A stretch of 51,541 bases of DNA from contig JALUWV010000062.1 in assembly GCA_027019335.1 (NCBI GenBank), positions 1-51,541 of the forward strand, given 5' to 3'. The first letter of the stretch is position 1. Every line of letters begins with the position of its first letter. A program made the translations under genes and the position numbers. The stretch comes from Sulfurimonas sp. Lineage in GTDB: Bacteria > Campylobacterota > Campylobacteria > Campylobacterales > Sulfurimonadaceae. The notes beneath the pieces are model-generated. The model saw nothing but the letters and a program-made list of their open reading frames with translations, was not told the DNA's origin and ran no database searches. This document shows positions 29,688 to 39,735 of this stretch, piece after piece.

Positions 29688-31226
29688 ATGCAAGAAAATG
29701 CACAAACAGAAGAAAAAAAAGTAGAAGAACCAACAATAACATTTGATGATTTAGGTTTAAGAAAAGAGATACTCCAAAGTGTTAAATATGCAGGATTTAA
29801 AGTTCCTTCCCCTATTCAAGAAAAAGCAATTCCTGTTGTTTTAGAAGGTCGCGACATGGTCGGACAAGCACATACAGGAACAGGAAAAACAGCTGCATTT
29901 GCACTCCCTGCTCTTTCCAATATGAAAGTAGATGGCAGTGTTGAACTTTTAGTTATTACACCAACTCGTGAGCTTGCAACACAAGTAAGTGATGAGATTT
30001 TCAAATATGGTCGCAACTTAGGTGTAAAAACAGTTACTGTTTATGGTGGGAGTTCATACAAACGCCAACTTGACCTTATCAGCCGTGGGGCTTCTGTTGT
30101 TGTTGCAACACCAGGACGTTTACTCGACATCCTTAAACGCAATATGCTTGATAACTTTGCACCTGCAACCGTTGTACTTGATGAAGCAGATGAAATGCTT
30201 GATATGGGATTTTTAGATGATATTAATGAAATCTTCTCTTATCTTCCAACATCTCGTCAAACACTCCTTTTCTCAGCGACAATGCCAGCACCTATTAAAA
30301 CGCTTGCGAGTCGTATTTTAGAAAAACCTGAATTTATTTCTATTACTAAGGGTGAAACAACAAATACTGACATTGAACAACTCTATTATGTCATTGATGA
30401 GCATGAAAGAGATGATGCAATTATCCGTTTGATGGATAGTGAAACAAGCAAAAAATCAGTTGTATTTTGTAGAACAAAATCAGAAGTTGATAGACTCTCT
30501 AATGTCCTCTCAAATGCAGGTTACCTTGCAAATGGTCTCCATGGAGATATGGAGCAACGCCAACGTGAAACAGTTATCAAAGGTTTTAAATCAAACTCTG
30601 TGAAAGTTCTTGTGGCGACAGATGTTGCTGCTCGTGGTATTCATATTGATAATATTTCTCATGTGTTCAACTATCATATCCCTTTTGACCCTGAGTCTTA
30701 TGTTCACCGTATTGGACGAACTGGCCGTGCAGGAACAAAAGGGAAAGCAATCACATTACTTACTCCTTTAGAATTTAAAGAACTCCAACGTATTAAACAA
30801 AAAGTTGGAACTTCTATGGCACATGCATTTGTGCCTAGTAAAAATGATATGCGAGCGACAACCGTTGAAAATATCGTAAAATCTATAGAAGACCAAAAAA
30901 TCTATGATGAAGCACATAAAGTTTTAGACAGACTCAAAGAAGATATAGATGAAGAGACAATTATGTTTAAACTCATCTCTATGATTTTAGACAAACAAGA
31001 CATCAAAGGTCCAAATAATATCGGTATCACAGCGGATAAACTCGATGCTGTTTTAGCTCGTGCTGCACAACGTGGTGGTGGAAATCGTGGACGAGGACGT
31101 GGTAGAAGCGGTGGTGGTTACAGAGGTAACAACAGAAACAGTAGTGGCAACAGAAATAGTGGTGGTGGAAACCGTAACCGTTCAGGTGGCAGAAGTTCTG
31201 GTGGGTACAGAGGTAATCGCGACTAA
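29688..31226 (+). CDS. DEAD-box ATP-dependent RNA helicase
   Basis: 512 residues from ATG 29688 (5 nt after AAAGGA; an ATG three bases earlier is too close). All motifs present: Q motif GFKVPSPIQEKAIP, Walker A AHTGTGKT, PTRELA, TPGR, DEAD, SAT, VFCRTKSEV, ATDVAARGIHI, HRIGRTGR. After residue ~365 come a helical region and a Gly/Arg/Asn/Ser-rich tail (RGGGNRGRGRGRSGGGYRG) that should bind RNA non-specifically. Related to CsdA/RhlE; likely acts in ribosome assembly and RNA turnover in the cold. Confidence 0.92.
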   Translation: MQENAQTEEKKVEEPTITFDDLGLRKEILQSVKYAGFKVPSPIQEKAIPVVLEGRDMVGQAHTGTGKTAAFALPALSNMKVDGSVELLVITPTRELATQVSDEIFKYGRNLGVKTVTVYGGSSYKRQLDLISRGASVVVATPGRLLDILKRNMLDNFAPATVVLDEADEMLDMGFLDDINEIFSYLPTSRQTLLFSATMPAPIKTLASRILEKPEFISITKGETTNTDIEQLYYVIDEHERDDAIIRLMDSETSKKSVVFCRTKSEVDRLSNVLSNAGYLANGLHGDMEQRQRETVIKGFKSNSVKVLVATDVAARGIHIDNISHVFNYHIPFDPESYVHRIGRTGRAGTKGKAITLLTPLEFKELQRIKQKVGTSMAHAFVPSKNDMRATTVENIVKSIEDQKIYDEAHKVLDRLKEDIDEETIMFKLISMILDKQDIKGPNNIGITADKLDAVLARAAQRGGGNRGRGRGRSGGGYRGNNRNSSGNRNSGGGNRNRSGGRSSGGYRGNRD

Positions 31227-31240
31227 TAGAGAACTACAAA

Positions 31241-31606
31241 ATGATTTATGAAGATAAAGAAATAAAAATCGAAATAGAGCCAAGTGAAATTCCTTGGCTT
31301 AAAATCTTTACAAAAGACCCTTACAAAGAGTTAGGTGATGTTCCAAAAGCATTGCGGTTACGACTTTGGGAAGTTTTTGACATCATTGAAGAAGAGATGA
31401 AAGCTTACTACAAACCTACAAAAATCAACATGGCTTCTTTTGCCAATATGCTCCCACGGGTTCACATTCATGTCATGGCAAGGTTTGAAGAAGATAGTTA
31501 TTTTCCAAATCCAATGTGGGGTGAAAAATTACGAGATGCGAAGTTAAAGCTTCCTTGTGAAGAGGAGTTTTACAAAAGAGTTGTCAAGGCTTTAGAAAAA
31601 GCCTAA
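31241..31606 (+). CDS. HIT-family hydrolase-like protein
   Basis: 121 residues. The C-terminal half has MLPRVHIHVMARFEEDSYFPNPMWGEK, where HIHVMAR corresponds to the H-x-H-x-hydrophobic nucleotide-binding motif of histidine-triad proteins, with one His replaced by Met-Ala. That, and the FPNPMWGE segment, match the HIT branch of diadenosine polyphosphate hydrolases. Activity is plausible but a triad His is missing. Begins 14 bp after the helicase gene and probably shares its transcript. Confidence 0.65.
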   Translation: MIYEDKEIKIEIEPSEIPWLKIFTKDPYKELGDVPKALRLRLWEVFDIIEEEMKAYYKPTKINMASFANMLPRVHIHVMARFEEDSYFPNPMWGEKLRDAKLKLPCEEEFYKRVVKALEKA

Positions 31607-31613
31607 AACTCTC

Positions 31614-32615
31614 TTATTTTTTAAGTGGTGAAAAAGGAACGAGAGCTGAACCCCAAGTGAGGCCACCACCAAAAGCATCTAAAAGCATCATATCTCCTGC
31701 TTGCAAACGACCACTTTCATAAATATCATTAATAGCCATAGGAATAGAAGCACCTGAAGTATTTCCATATTTATGAACAGTGAGAACTACTTGTTCTTCT
31801 CTCATTTTCAAAGCATCGCCAACTGCTTTAATGATGCGATAATTTGCTTGATGTGGTACAAAGTGCTTAATAGAAGCACTCTCTATATTGTTGTCTGCAA
31901 GAATCTCTTTAACATCTTTTGTGAGTGTACGTACTGCCACTTTAAAAGTTTCATTACCTTTCATCTGCATAAAACAGCTTCCAGCTTCTTTATCTAAATC
32001 ATCATGTGCTGAACCACTCCCACCATTTGGAGTCATGAGTAAGTCAGCATATTCACCATCAGCACCAGTATGAACATCGAGGATAGCTTCTTCTTTATTA
32101 TCTGTTGCAGAGATAACAGCAGAACCTGCTCCATCCCCAAAAAGTATACAAGTCCCTCTGTCTGTCCAGTCTGTAATTGCTGAAAGTTTTTCACTTCCAA
32201 TGATAAGAACATTTTTTTTCATTCCTGATTCTATAAAAGCTTTTGCAATAGAAAGAATATAAACAAAACCTGTACAAGCTGCACTAATATCAAATGAAGT
32301 CACATTTTTGAGTCCAATTTTGGAAGCAATAATTGTAGCATTTGAAGGCATATTGAAATAATCTGGTGAAATGGTTGCACAAATCACTAAATCTATATCT
32401 TCTTTTGCTATGCCACTTCGCTCTAATGCAAGCCCAGCAGCTGCAGCACCCATATCACTATTTCGCTCAGTATCTGCGGCAATATGACGCTCTTTAATAC
32501 CTGTGCGTTTGTATATCCACTCATCAGATGTATCTACCATTGTTGCTAAATCATCATTTGTTAAAACTTTTTCGGGAATATAAGCCCCAATAGAACGTAG
32601 TGCTGCATAAGCCAT
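31614..32615 (-). CDS. fabH: 3-oxoacyl-ACP synthase III (FabH)
   Basis: 333 residues. Starts fatty-acid synthesis by condensing acetyl-CoA with malonyl-ACP. Catalytic triad: Cys in [13 protein letters not shown], His in [11 protein letters not shown], Asn in [11 protein letters not shown]. The opening [18 protein letters not shown] and [13 protein letters not shown] are standard. Overlaps plsX by one base, giving the widespread rpmF-plsX-fabH order. Confidence 0.95.
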   Translation of the reverse strand: MAYAALRSIGAYIPEKVLTNDDLATMVDTSDEWIYKRTGIKERHIAADTERNSDMGAAAAGLALERSGIAKEDIDLVICATISPDYFNMPSNATIIASKIGLKNVTSFDISAACTGFVYILSIAKAFIESGMKKNVLIIGSEKLSAITDWTDRGTCILFGDGAGSAVISATDNKEEAILDVHTGADGEYADLLMTPNGGSGSAHDDLDKEAGSCFMQMKGNETFKVAVRTLTKDVKEILADNNIESASIKHFVPHQANYRIIKAVGDALKMREEQVVLTVHKYGNTSGASIPMAINDIYESGRLQAGDMMLLDAFGGGLTWGSALVPFSPLKK

Positions 32616-33613
32616 TAAGAATCCTTTTGTTTTAGCTCTTCTAATCTTTCGATTATATGTACATTCACACCCGTATCAACATAATTTATTGCTTGATAAA
32701 TTGCATTTTCTATTGCACGAGCATTACTTTTACCATGACTAACGATGGCACACCCTTTTATACCTATAAGTGGCGCACCCCCTACCTCTGCATAATCAAT
32801 CTGTTTTTTCAGAAGTTTAAACACCTTTCTCATGAGAAGTGCGCCAGTAACAGCCACAGGTGATTTACGAATATACTCTTTAATAAGTCCAGAGATTGTT
32901 GAAGCAACCCCTTCACTTGCTTTGAGGACAAGATTTCCTACAAAACCATCACAAGTAATAACATCACAACTGCCATTAAAGATATCGCTTCCTTCCACAT
33001 TACCTTTAAAACCTCGATATCCTTCGAGTATCTTAAAAGCTGCTTTTGTGACTTCGTTACCTTTTGATGCTTCTTCACCATTTGCTAAAAGACCTATACT
33101 TGGATTTTCAATCTTAAGTACATCTTCTGCATAACATCCACCCATCACAGCGAATTGCGCTAAGTGTTCCGGTTTTGAATCAACATTTGCACCCACATCT
33201 AAAACAATAGAATTTCTTCCTGTTTTGGTTGGCATAAGTGTTACAAGTGCTGGACGAGCGACACCTTTAAGACGACCAAGGCGCAAGGTTGCGAGTGTCA
33301 TCGTCGCACCACTATGTCCTGCTGAAACAACACCATCTGCTTCACCATTACGGACTAATTCCATTGCTTTATAGATAGTACTCTCTTTACGTTTTACAGC
33401 ATCTGTCGCATGATCACTCATAGCAATAACATCATCTGTATCTACGATAGAAATCTTAGCTCTATAACTTTTTGGTAACAAAGGTAAAATTTCTGATTTT
33501 TTCCCTATGAGTATAGGTATGAAGCGTTTTTTCTTGAGTGCAGTAACACAGCCTTTTACAATCGGCTCAGGACCAAAGTCCCCGCCCATTGCGTCAATAG
33601 CAATCTTGACCAT
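32615..33613 (-). CDS. plsX: Phosphate acyltransferase PlsX
   Basis: 332 residues. Converts acyl-ACP to acyl-phosphate for phospholipid synthesis. Motifs [53 protein letters not shown] and [15 protein letters not shown] are typical. Lies 3 bp after rpmF. Confidence 0.95.
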   Translation of the reverse strand: MVKIAIDAMGGDFGPEPIVKGCVTALKKKRFIPILIGKKSEILPLLPKSYRAKISIVDTDDVIAMSDHATDAVKRKESTIYKAMELVRNGEADGVVSAGHSGATMTLATLRLGRLKGVARPALVTLMPTKTGRNSIVLDVGANVDSKPEHLAQFAVMGGCYAEDVLKIENPSIGLLANGEEASKGNEVTKAAFKILEGYRGFKGNVEGSDIFNGSCDVITCDGFVGNLVLKASEGVASTISGLIKEYIRKSPVAVTGALLMRKVFKLLKKQIDYAEVGGAPLIGIKGCAIVSHGKSNARAIENAIYQAINYVDTGVNVHIIERLEELKQKDS

Positions 33614-33616
33614 TGA

Positions 33617-33766
33617 CTATTTATACTCGCCAGTTGTAGGGTTGATATGGTGAGGTAATCTGTAAGTTCCATCTGAATCTTTTACAGGTTTAGCTAAAGT
33701 GATTTTGTAATGTGTTCTGCGTTTTGCTGAACGAGAGTGTGATACTCTTCTCTTAGGTACTGCCAT
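33617..33766 (-). CDS. rpmF: 50S ribosomal protein L32
   Basis: 49 residues: [17 protein letters not shown] at the start, then [20 protein letters not shown] and the end INPTTGEYK. This is the cysteine-free form of L32, lacking the zinc-binding Cys pairs. Highly basic. AAAGAAAGGAAC upstream of ATG 33766. Sits between yceD and plsX as in most bacteria. Confidence 0.93.
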   Translation of the reverse strand: MAVPKRRVSHSRSAKRRTHYKITLAKPVKDSDGTYRLPHHINPTTGEYK

Positions 33767-33793
33767 AGTATTAAGTTCCTTTCTTTTTAAATT

Positions 33794-34147
33794 TTAGTTT
33801 TGACACGCTTTACAACGTGCATAGTCACTCTTGATAAGTTCAATTTCAGAAGCTAAAAGCTCTTCTATATCTACACTACCATCTAAGGATTCAACAACAT
33901 CTAAGTCGATATTGTTTGAACCATCATAAATGCCATCAGAGAGAAAAAATTCAATCTCTTCATCCACTGACATTCTGAAATCTTCTGCACATATGTCACA
34001 AGATTTTTCAAGAAATCCACTAAGTTTTGCCTTGAGCAAAATTAATTTACCTGAATGATACTCTAAATAACCTTTAAAAATCATTTCCCCAGATTTTACT
34101 TCAAAATCTAAAGGTATTTTTGTTATTTTTCGTAAAGTTGTTTTCAC
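33794..34147 (-). CDS. yceD: DUF177/YceD family protein
   Basis: 117 residues. Family pattern LKAKLSGFLEKSCDICAEDFRM (a CxxC in the middle), acidic EIEFFLSDGIYD, and EELLASEIELIKSDYARCKAC near the end, here with a C-terminal CxxC. YceD genes lie before rpmF and are linked with 23S rRNA/large-subunit assembly. Begins 9 bp after ndk. Confidence 0.8.
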   Translation of the reverse strand: MKTTLRKITKIPLDFEVKSGEMIFKGYLEYHSGKLILLKAKLSGFLEKSCDICAEDFRMSVDEEIEFFLSDGIYDGSNNIDLDVVESLDGSVDIEELLASEIELIKSDYARCKACQN

Positions 34148-34156
34148 AAATACTGC

Positions 34157-34570
34157 TTAAGAAAGTTCTCTTTGTGAAAAGAAAAATGCAATCTCATTTG
34201 CTGCATTTTCAACAGAATCACTTCCGTGAACTGCATTTGCATCAATATTTTCAGCGAAGTCTGCACGGATTGTACCAGCTTCTGCTTCTTTAGGGTTTGT
34301 AGCACCCATTAAATCACGGTTTTTTTGCATAGCATTTTCACCTTCTAAAACTGAAACTACTACTGGACCACTGATCATAAAATCAACTAAGTCATTAAAG
34401 AAAGGACGTTCTGCATGAATCGCATAAAATGCTTCAGCATCACCACGTGAAAGTTGTATTTTTCTTGTTGCAGCGATTTTTAAACCATTGCTCTCAAATC
34501 TATCTAAAATTTTGCCTATAACACCTTTTGCAACTGCATCTGGTTTGATTATTGATAGTGTTTGTTCCAT
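34157..34570 (-). CDS. ndk: Nucleoside diphosphate kinase
   Basis: 137 residues from ATG 34570, with AGGAGA upstream. Equalises NTP pools by phospho-His transfer. [18 protein letters not shown] at the start, [18 protein letters not shown], and the active site His in [12 protein letters not shown]. -10 TATAAT at 34610-34605 on the minus strand. Probably the first gene of ndk-yceD-rpmF-plsX-fabH. Confidence 0.95.
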   Translation of the reverse strand: MEQTLSIIKPDAVAKGVIGKILDRFESNGLKIAATRKIQLSRGDAEAFYAIHAERPFFNDLVDFMISGPVVVSVLEGENAMQKNRDLMGATNPKEAEAGTIRADFAENIDANAVHGSDSVENAANEIAFFFSQRELS

Positions 34571-34725
34571 CAAATCTCCTCTGAAAATATAAAATTAGAG
34601 TGGAATTATATCTAAATAAAGATTGTTTCTAGTTTAAAAAAAAGAGTTTTTTGATTTTGTACGATAAAAAAGAGAACTTTATAAGATTCGAAACACCCAA
34701 AGGCATTTCGAAAAGATGAAAAAGA
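34571..34725. promoter_or_regulatory. Intergenic region between ferredoxin gene and ndk
   Basis: Contains the ndk -10 box and, at 34687-34712, TTCGAAA facing TTTCGAA around a 12-nt loop, a hairpin 15 bp after the ferredoxin stop that may end its transcript. Nothing else recognised. Confidence 0.4.
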
Positions 34726-35010
34726 CTATTCTACAACAGGTTCTTTTGCTGAACGCTGATCTTCAGTAATGTCTTCTCTATGCTCAGGACTTTCACCGAT
34801 AGCATCCCAAGTAATACATCCTTCAGTTGGACATGCAGTTGCACATGCTGGTTCGTCATGATGACCAACACACTCTACACATTTATCACCATATACATAG
34901 TAAATCTCTTCACCCGATGGATTATCATCCTCATCTACGATTGCTTCTACAGGACACTCATCAATACAAGCGCCACAATTAATACATGTATCATTAATTA
35001 AAACTGACAT
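34726..35010 (-). CDS. 2[4Fe-4S] ferredoxin
   Basis: 94 residues. First cluster motif CINCGACIDECP (CxxCxxCxxxCP); the second is the Alvin-type variant CVECVGHHDEPACATACP, where the spacing between the second and third cysteine is enlarged. An acidic tail follows. Small electron carrier, probably serving 2-oxoacid:acceptor oxidoreductases. Matches in layout the ferredoxin of other Campylobacterota. Confidence 0.9.
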   Translation of the reverse strand: MSVLINDTCINCGACIDECPVEAIVDEDDNPSGEEIYYVYGDKCVECVGHHDEPACATACPTEGCITWDAIGESPEHREDITEDQRSAKEPVVE

Positions 35011-35112
35011 TATTTCTCCTCAAAATTTGATTAAATGTACTATACACTTTAGTTTTTTAAAATTAGCTAAAAATGTATAGTTGTTGTAACATTATCACAA
35101 AATGTTACACTT

Positions 35113-36270
35113 TTACAGACCCAAATACTCTTTTATTTCTTCTGCTCTATCTGTTCTTTCCCAATTAAAGCCATCTTCTTCACGACCAAAATGACCATAA
35201 GCAGCTGTTTTTCTATAAATTGGTTTGAGTAAATCAAGTGACTCTATAATTCCAGCAGGGCTTAAATCAAAAAGCTCTTTCACACATGCTTCTATTTTCT
35301 CTTCACCCACATTACCCGTTCCATGTGTGTCTACCATAATAGAAACAGGCTGGACAACACCAATAGCATAAGCTACTTGTATAGTCGCTTTGTCACATGC
35401 ACCCGAAGCTACAAGATTTTTAGCGACATGACGTGCGGCATAAGCTGCACTTCTATCTACTTTTGTTGGGTCTTTTCCAGAAAATGCTCCCCCACCATGT
35501 GGGCATGAACCACCATATGTGTCTACAATGATTTTTCTTCCAGTGAGTCCAGCATCACCTTGTGGTCCACCAATAACAAATTTTCCTGTTGGATTGATGT
35601 GAAAAATAGTATTTTCATCCATCATATCAGCAGGAATGACTTGCTTGACAACTTCTTCTATCATATCTTTATGGATTTGCTCTTGTGAAATGCCTTCATG
35701 GTGCTGTGTTGAGATAACTACAGTCTCTACTGCTACTGGCTTATCATCTACATAACGGACACTAATCTGTGCTTTTCCATCAGGACGTAAGTAAGGAACG
35801 ATTCCCTCTTTACGTACAAATGCTAGTCTTTGAGTTAAACGGTGTGCTAAGTGAATAGGTAAAGGCATCAGTACATCTGTCTCTCGACAAGCATACCCAA
35901 ACATTAAACCTTGATCACCTGCACCAATAGCACCATCTTGCTGGTCAACTCCTTGGTTGATGTCAGGAGACTGTTCCCCTATTCCGTTTAATACCGCTGC
36001 TGCTCTATAGTCAAAACCATAGTTCGCATCAGTGTAACCTATCTCTTGAATAACTTTTCTAGCAATCTCTTGCATAGGGGCATACGCCGTAGTCTTCAAT
36101 TCGCCTGCAATTACACAAAAACCATTTGATACCAAAGTTTCACACGCAACACGTGCCTTTGGATCATGTTCAATAATATAATCCAGAACTGCATCACTAA
36201 TCTGATCTGCCATCTTATCAGGGTGCCCTTCTGTTACAGACTCTGAAGTAAATATATACTCTTTCGTCAT
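35113..36270 (-). CDS. metK: S-adenosylmethionine synthetase
   Basis: 385 residues from ATG 36270; the frame is open for 15 codons before it without homology. Makes SAM from methionine and [24 protein letters not shown] at the start, [12 protein letters not shown] for ATP binding, and [19 protein letters not shown] for the phosphate loop. Single gene with minus-strand TATACT near 36320. Confidence 0.95.
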   Translation of the reverse strand: MTKEYIFTSESVTEGHPDKMADQISDAVLDYIIEHDPKARVACETLVSNGFCVIAGELKTTAYAPMQEIARKVIQEIGYTDANYGFDYRAAAVLNGIGEQSPDINQGVDQQDGAIGAGDQGLMFGYACRETDVLMPLPIHLAHRLTQRLAFVRKEGIVPYLRPDGKAQISVRYVDDKPVAVETVVISTQHHEGISQEQIHKDMIEEVVKQVIPADMMDENTIFHINPTGKFVIGGPQGDAGLTGRKIIVDTYGGSCPHGGGAFSGKDPTKVDRSAAYAARHVAKNLVASGACDKATIQVAYAIGVVQPVSIMVDTHGTGNVGEEKIEACVKELFDLSPAGIIESLDLLKPIYRKTAAYGHFGREEDGFNWERTDRAEEIKEYLGL

Positions 36271-36382
36271 CGATTTTTTCCTTATTGAGATATGAAGTCT
36301 TGCCTCATAAATCAATGAAAGTATAGCTAATTATTTATTTAATATGTCCGATATAACATTATGCTCTTAAAAAGGATATGTT

Positions 36383-36928
36383 ATGAACACCTCATACAGC
36401 TTAGATGCTTACAAATCACATGACCTCAACATTGCCATAAAAACATCCAGTGGGGATGTTATAAAGATGGATTTTTCAAACAAACAAGCAGGCTCCTTTT
36501 CTCAAACAAAGAGTGCCAATGGCACCAGTACAAATGCAAGTTTCTCTTCTATACAATCCTTTCAATTTTCAATCGATAGCAATGGTATCTCAGAACAAGA
36601 CCAAAAAGAGATAGATAATTTTATGAAAAAAGCACAACCTTTCATAGATGACTTTTTAAAAGAGTTTCAAAGCGATGCACCAAAATCTCCTGTAACAAAA
36701 ATGGCAAAGCAAATAGCATCGTTATTTGAGCCCAATAAAGGAAGAGATGAAAATGGAAAAAATAGCATTAAAACAAATATAGTAAAAGCATTTGATAACT
36801 CTTTGAAAAATATTCAAACAAAAGATGAAACGAGTAACTCTTTAGATACAATTTTTAAAGATATGCAAAAACTTTTAGAAAAGACACTCAAAGAGTTTGA
36901 CAATTTCAATAAAAACATTTATGCATAA
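36383..36928 (+). CDS. Hypothetical 181-aa protein
   Basis: ATG after AAAAAGGATAT. Soluble, Ser/Asn/Lys-rich; no signal peptide. A polar N-terminal part (SGDVIKMDFSNKQAGSFSQT) leads into helical segments (EIDNFMKKAQPFIDDFLKEF and LEKTLKEFDNF). The phenylalanine- and acid-rich helices resemble secreted or flagellar-associated helical proteins of this group, but no family is recognised. 21 bp before the next gene, which has its own -10. Confidence 0.65.
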   Translation: MNTSYSLDAYKSHDLNIAIKTSSGDVIKMDFSNKQAGSFSQTKSANGTSTNASFSSIQSFQFSIDSNGISEQDQKEIDNFMKKAQPFIDDFLKEFQSDAPKSPVTKMAKQIASLFEPNKGRDENGKNSIKTNIVKAFDNSLKNIQTKDETSNSLDTIFKDMQKLLEKTLKEFDNFNKNIYA

Positions 36929-36949
36929 AAATTATGTTAAAATACACTT

Positions 36950-37489
36950 ATGAAAATAGTTATCCTAATATTCTTGTATCTAAATGCATTTGCTAGCACT
37001 AACTTCACGAAAAGTTATGAAAATCTTGAAACGGCTATAGACCAAATTTCTCAAAAGATTACATTGAAAGAAAAAATATCTTTATATTATCTCTCACTTG
37101 CAACACATGATGAAATCTATAGACTCCTTTACAAGCACGAAGATTCAAGTCCAAAGCTACAAATAACGAAGAAAAAGATGCTGCAAACTATCGCACATTT
37201 GCAAGAGAACAACAAAATCACACTCCAACAAGTCACACAGTTACGTAATCTTTATGCAAATATGAATCATGAAGCAAAAAAATTATTGCATACTACAACT
37301 GAGATAAAAACACCGCAAATTATTTCAAAAGATGTTGAGCAAACACCTTATATAAAGTATATTCTTATGGGATTCACACTCCTCTTTATGTTTATAAGTA
37401 GTGTGCTTACATATCTTTTATATAAGACAAGAACTAATGATGTCAAAAAGGATAATTTTCCTATGATTGATGCCATTGTAAAGCATTGA
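36950..37489 (+). CDS. Membrane protein with periplasmic helical domain, unknown function
   Basis: 179 residues. Signal peptide (KIVILIFLYLNAFAS), a periplasmic helical domain of ~115 residues (ISLYYLSLATHDEIYRLLY), and a C-terminal membrane helix (YILMGFTLLFMFISSVLTYL) with a short cytoplasmic tail. TAAAAT at 36938-36943 is six bases before ATG and there is no Shine-Dalgarno, so the mRNA may be leaderless. Not recognised as a named family. Confidence 0.65.
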   Translation: MKIVILIFLYLNAFASTNFTKSYENLETAIDQISQKITLKEKISLYYLSLATHDEIYRLLYKHEDSSPKLQITKKKMLQTIAHLQENNKITLQQVTQLRNLYANMNHEAKKLLHTTTEIKTPQIISKDVEQTPYIKYILMGFTLLFMFISSVLTYLLYKTRTNDVKKDNFPMIDAIVKH

Positions 37490-37524
37490 ATAGACAATGA
37501 TGAAGTAAGTTAAAGTCTAAAAAC

Positions 37525-37554
37525 TTGACATTCTTTGCTTTGTTAGTGTAAAAT
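37525..37554 (+). promoter_or_regulatory. Promoter of rho-murI-murD
   Basis: TTGACA (37525-37530), 18-bp spacer, TAAAAT (37549-37554): one of the few clear -35/-10 pairs here. The leader to rho is about 70 nt, C/T-rich at TACATCTCTCCTC. Confidence 0.65.
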
Positions 37555-37633
37555 TTCATTAACAAACAAGATATGCAAGGTATCTTTACATCTCTCCTCA
37601 TGACAAAATCACATAATTAAGGCAGAAATTTAT

Positions 37634-38992
37634 ATGAGTGAAACGAATTCACAACAACCTCGTAACAACCAAAAACCTAAAGCAAACAATAACCGCAACA
37701 ATAATTCAAAACGCACACACACACCCGTCAAAGGTTCAAGTGTAGAAGAACTACGTACTAAACCTATAGAAGAACTGATTAGTATTGCTGAAGCATTAAA
37801 AGTAGAACATCCTCAAGAGCTTAAACGCCAAGATGTTATCTTTGAAATTTTAAAAGCACAAACAGCTCAAGGTGGATTTATTCTCTTTAGTGGTATTCTA
37901 GAAGTGATGCAAGATGGCTATGGTTTTATCCGTTCTATTGACAAATCATTTAATGAGTCTATCAATGATGCCTATGTTTCAAACACACAAATCAAAAGAT
38001 TTGCGCTGAGAAATGGAGATGTTGTTACAGGACAAGTACGTCCTCCAAAAGACCAAGAACGCTACTATGCACTCATAAAGATAGAAGCGGTTAATGGTCT
38101 GCCACCTGAAGAGAGTAAAAAACGCCCACTTTTTGAAAACCTTGTTCCACTTTATCCTGAAGAAAAAATCCAACTCGAATACAGAGAAAAAGGTTTAACA
38201 GGTCGTATGCTTGACCTCTTTTCACCTATTGGGAAAGGACAACGTGGTTTGATTGTTGCCCCTCCAAGAAGTGGTAAAACGGAACTCCTTAAAGAGATTG
38301 CTCATGGAATCACAGCCAACCATGCCGAGATAGATTTACTTGTATTACTCGTAGATGAAAGACCTGAAGAGGTAACAGATATGGAACGCAGTGTCAAAGG
38401 TGAAGTCTACTCTTCTACTTTTGACATGCCTGCAAAAAACCATGTTAAAGTAGCAGAAATGGTTATAGAAAAAGCAAAGCGTCGTGTTGAGATGGGTCGT
38501 GATGTTGTGATACTCCTTGACTCTATTACTCGTTTAGCACGTGCATATAACACGGTTACACCTTCAAGTGGAAAAGTACTTTCAGGGGGTGTTGATGCCA
38601 ATGCCCTTCATAAACCAAAACGTTTCTTTGGAGCTGCTCGTAACATTGAAAATGGTGGAAGTCTAACTATCATCGCTACGGCACTTGTAGATACGGGAAG
38701 TCGTATGGATGAAGTTATCTTTGAAGAGTTCAAAGGAACGGGAAACATGGAAGTTGTCCTCGATAGAAAAGTCGCAGACAGAAGAGTCTTTCCAGCGATT
38801 GACATCCTTAAATCAGGAACACGTAAAGATGATTTACTCATTCCTAAGGCTGATTTACAAAAAGTATTTATCCTTCGTCAAATGATTCATAAACAAGATA
38901 ATGAACTCGAAGCACTCAAATTTGTTTACACAACTATGGGCAAAAAACCGACAAATTCAGAATTTCTTGAAAGTATGAATACAGACAAATAA
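37634..38992 (+). CDS. rho: Transcription termination factor Rho
   Basis: 452 residues. Hexameric RNA-dependent helicase that ends transcription. A low-complexity Asn/Gln/Lys N-terminus (residues 2-33) precedes the Rho N domain; then the cold-shock-like RNA-binding domain ([20 protein letters not shown], with YGF motif) and the RecA-type ATPase: Walker [12 protein letters not shown], Walker [39 protein letters not shown]. The Asn-rich extension is longer than in E. coli Rho (419 aa). The stop overlaps the murI start as TAATG. Confidence 0.95.
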   Translation: MSETNSQQPRNNQKPKANNNRNNNSKRTHTPVKGSSVEELRTKPIEELISIAEALKVEHPQELKRQDVIFEILKAQTAQGGFILFSGILEVMQDGYGFIRSIDKSFNESINDAYVSNTQIKRFALRNGDVVTGQVRPPKDQERYYALIKIEAVNGLPPEESKKRPLFENLVPLYPEEKIQLEYREKGLTGRMLDLFSPIGKGQRGLIVAPPRSGKTELLKEIAHGITANHAEIDLLVLLVDERPEEVTDMERSVKGEVYSSTFDMPAKNHVKVAEMVIEKAKRRVEMGRDVVILLDSITRLARAYNTVTPSSGKVLSGGVDANALHKPKRFFGAARNIENGGSLTIIATALVDTGSRMDEVIFEEFKGTGNMEVVLDRKVADRRVFPAIDILKSGTRKDDLLIPKADLQKVFILRQMIHKQDNELEALKFVYTTMGKKPTNSEFLESMNTDK

Positions 38993-39735
38993 TGAAAGTT
39001 GGTGTATTTGATTCTGGGATTGGTGGTTTAACAGTTGTAAAGTCACTACTCAAACACCAACTCTTTGAAGAAATTATTTACTTTGGAGACACCGCTCGTG
39101 TTCCTTATGGAAGTAAAGACAAAAACACCATTATCCGTTATGCTATCGAAGCTGTAGAGTTTTTTAAAAACTTTGAACTCGATATGATTATAGTCGCCTG
39201 CAACACCGTGAGTGCTTATGCACTGACTGAAATGCAAGAGGCAGCAACTTGTCCTGTGATTGGAGTTGTTGAAGCAGGTGTTTTAGCCACACAAAATGCA
39301 CTTCAAGATAAAAATGCTAATATTCTCATCCTCGGGACCAATGCAACGATTCATTCTCAAGCCTACGAACATGGTTTAAAAGCTTTAGATTTTCATAACC
39401 TTCAAGCCAAAGCAACCCCTCTTTTTGTGCCACTAGTCGAAGAAGCAATTTTTGATGGGGCTATTCTTCAAGCAACCCTGCAACACTACTTTGAAAACCT
39501 TAGCAAACCAAATGCCGTGATACTAGGCTGTACACATTTTCCTCTTTTAGAAGATGTATTGGGTCGCTATTTTGGCAAAGAAACCCAACTAATTCACTCA
39601 GGAGACGCCATTGTGGAGTACTTAGAAAAAGAGTTCACTTTTAAGAAAAAACAAACAAATACTTCTATCAAGTATTTTGCTTCAGAAAATCCAGATGCCC
39701 TGCGTTTAACTGCAAAAAGGTGGCTCAATGTCTAA
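38992..39735 (+). CDS. murI: Glutamate racemase
   Basis: 247 residues. Supplies D-glutamate for peptidoglycan. The two catalytic cysteines are in IVACNTVSAYA and ILGCTHFPLL; substrate-binding FDSGIGGLTVVKSL at the start. Starts one base inside rho's stop and overlaps murD by 8 bp, so it feeds the next enzyme from the same transcript. Confidence 0.94.
   Translation: MKVGVFDSGIGGLTVVKSLLKHQLFEEIIYFGDTARVPYGSKDKNTIIRYAIEAVEFFKNFELDMIIVACNTVSAYALTEMQEAATCPVIGVVEAGVLATQNALQDKNANILILGTNATIHSQAYEHGLKALDFHNLQAKATPLFVPLVEEAIFDGAILQATLQHYFENLSKPNAVILGCTHFPLLEDVLGRYFGKETQLIHSGDAIVEYLEKEFTFKKKQTNTSIKYFASENPDALRLTAKRWLNV

Noticed and set aside
31060..31251. Val/Glu-rich frame over the end of the helicase gene
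   Set aside because: Out-of-frame reading of the Gly/Arg-rich repeat region.
35011..35112. SAM riboswitch or terminator near metK
   Set aside because: No conserved riboswitch core or stable hairpin is visible in the metK flanks.
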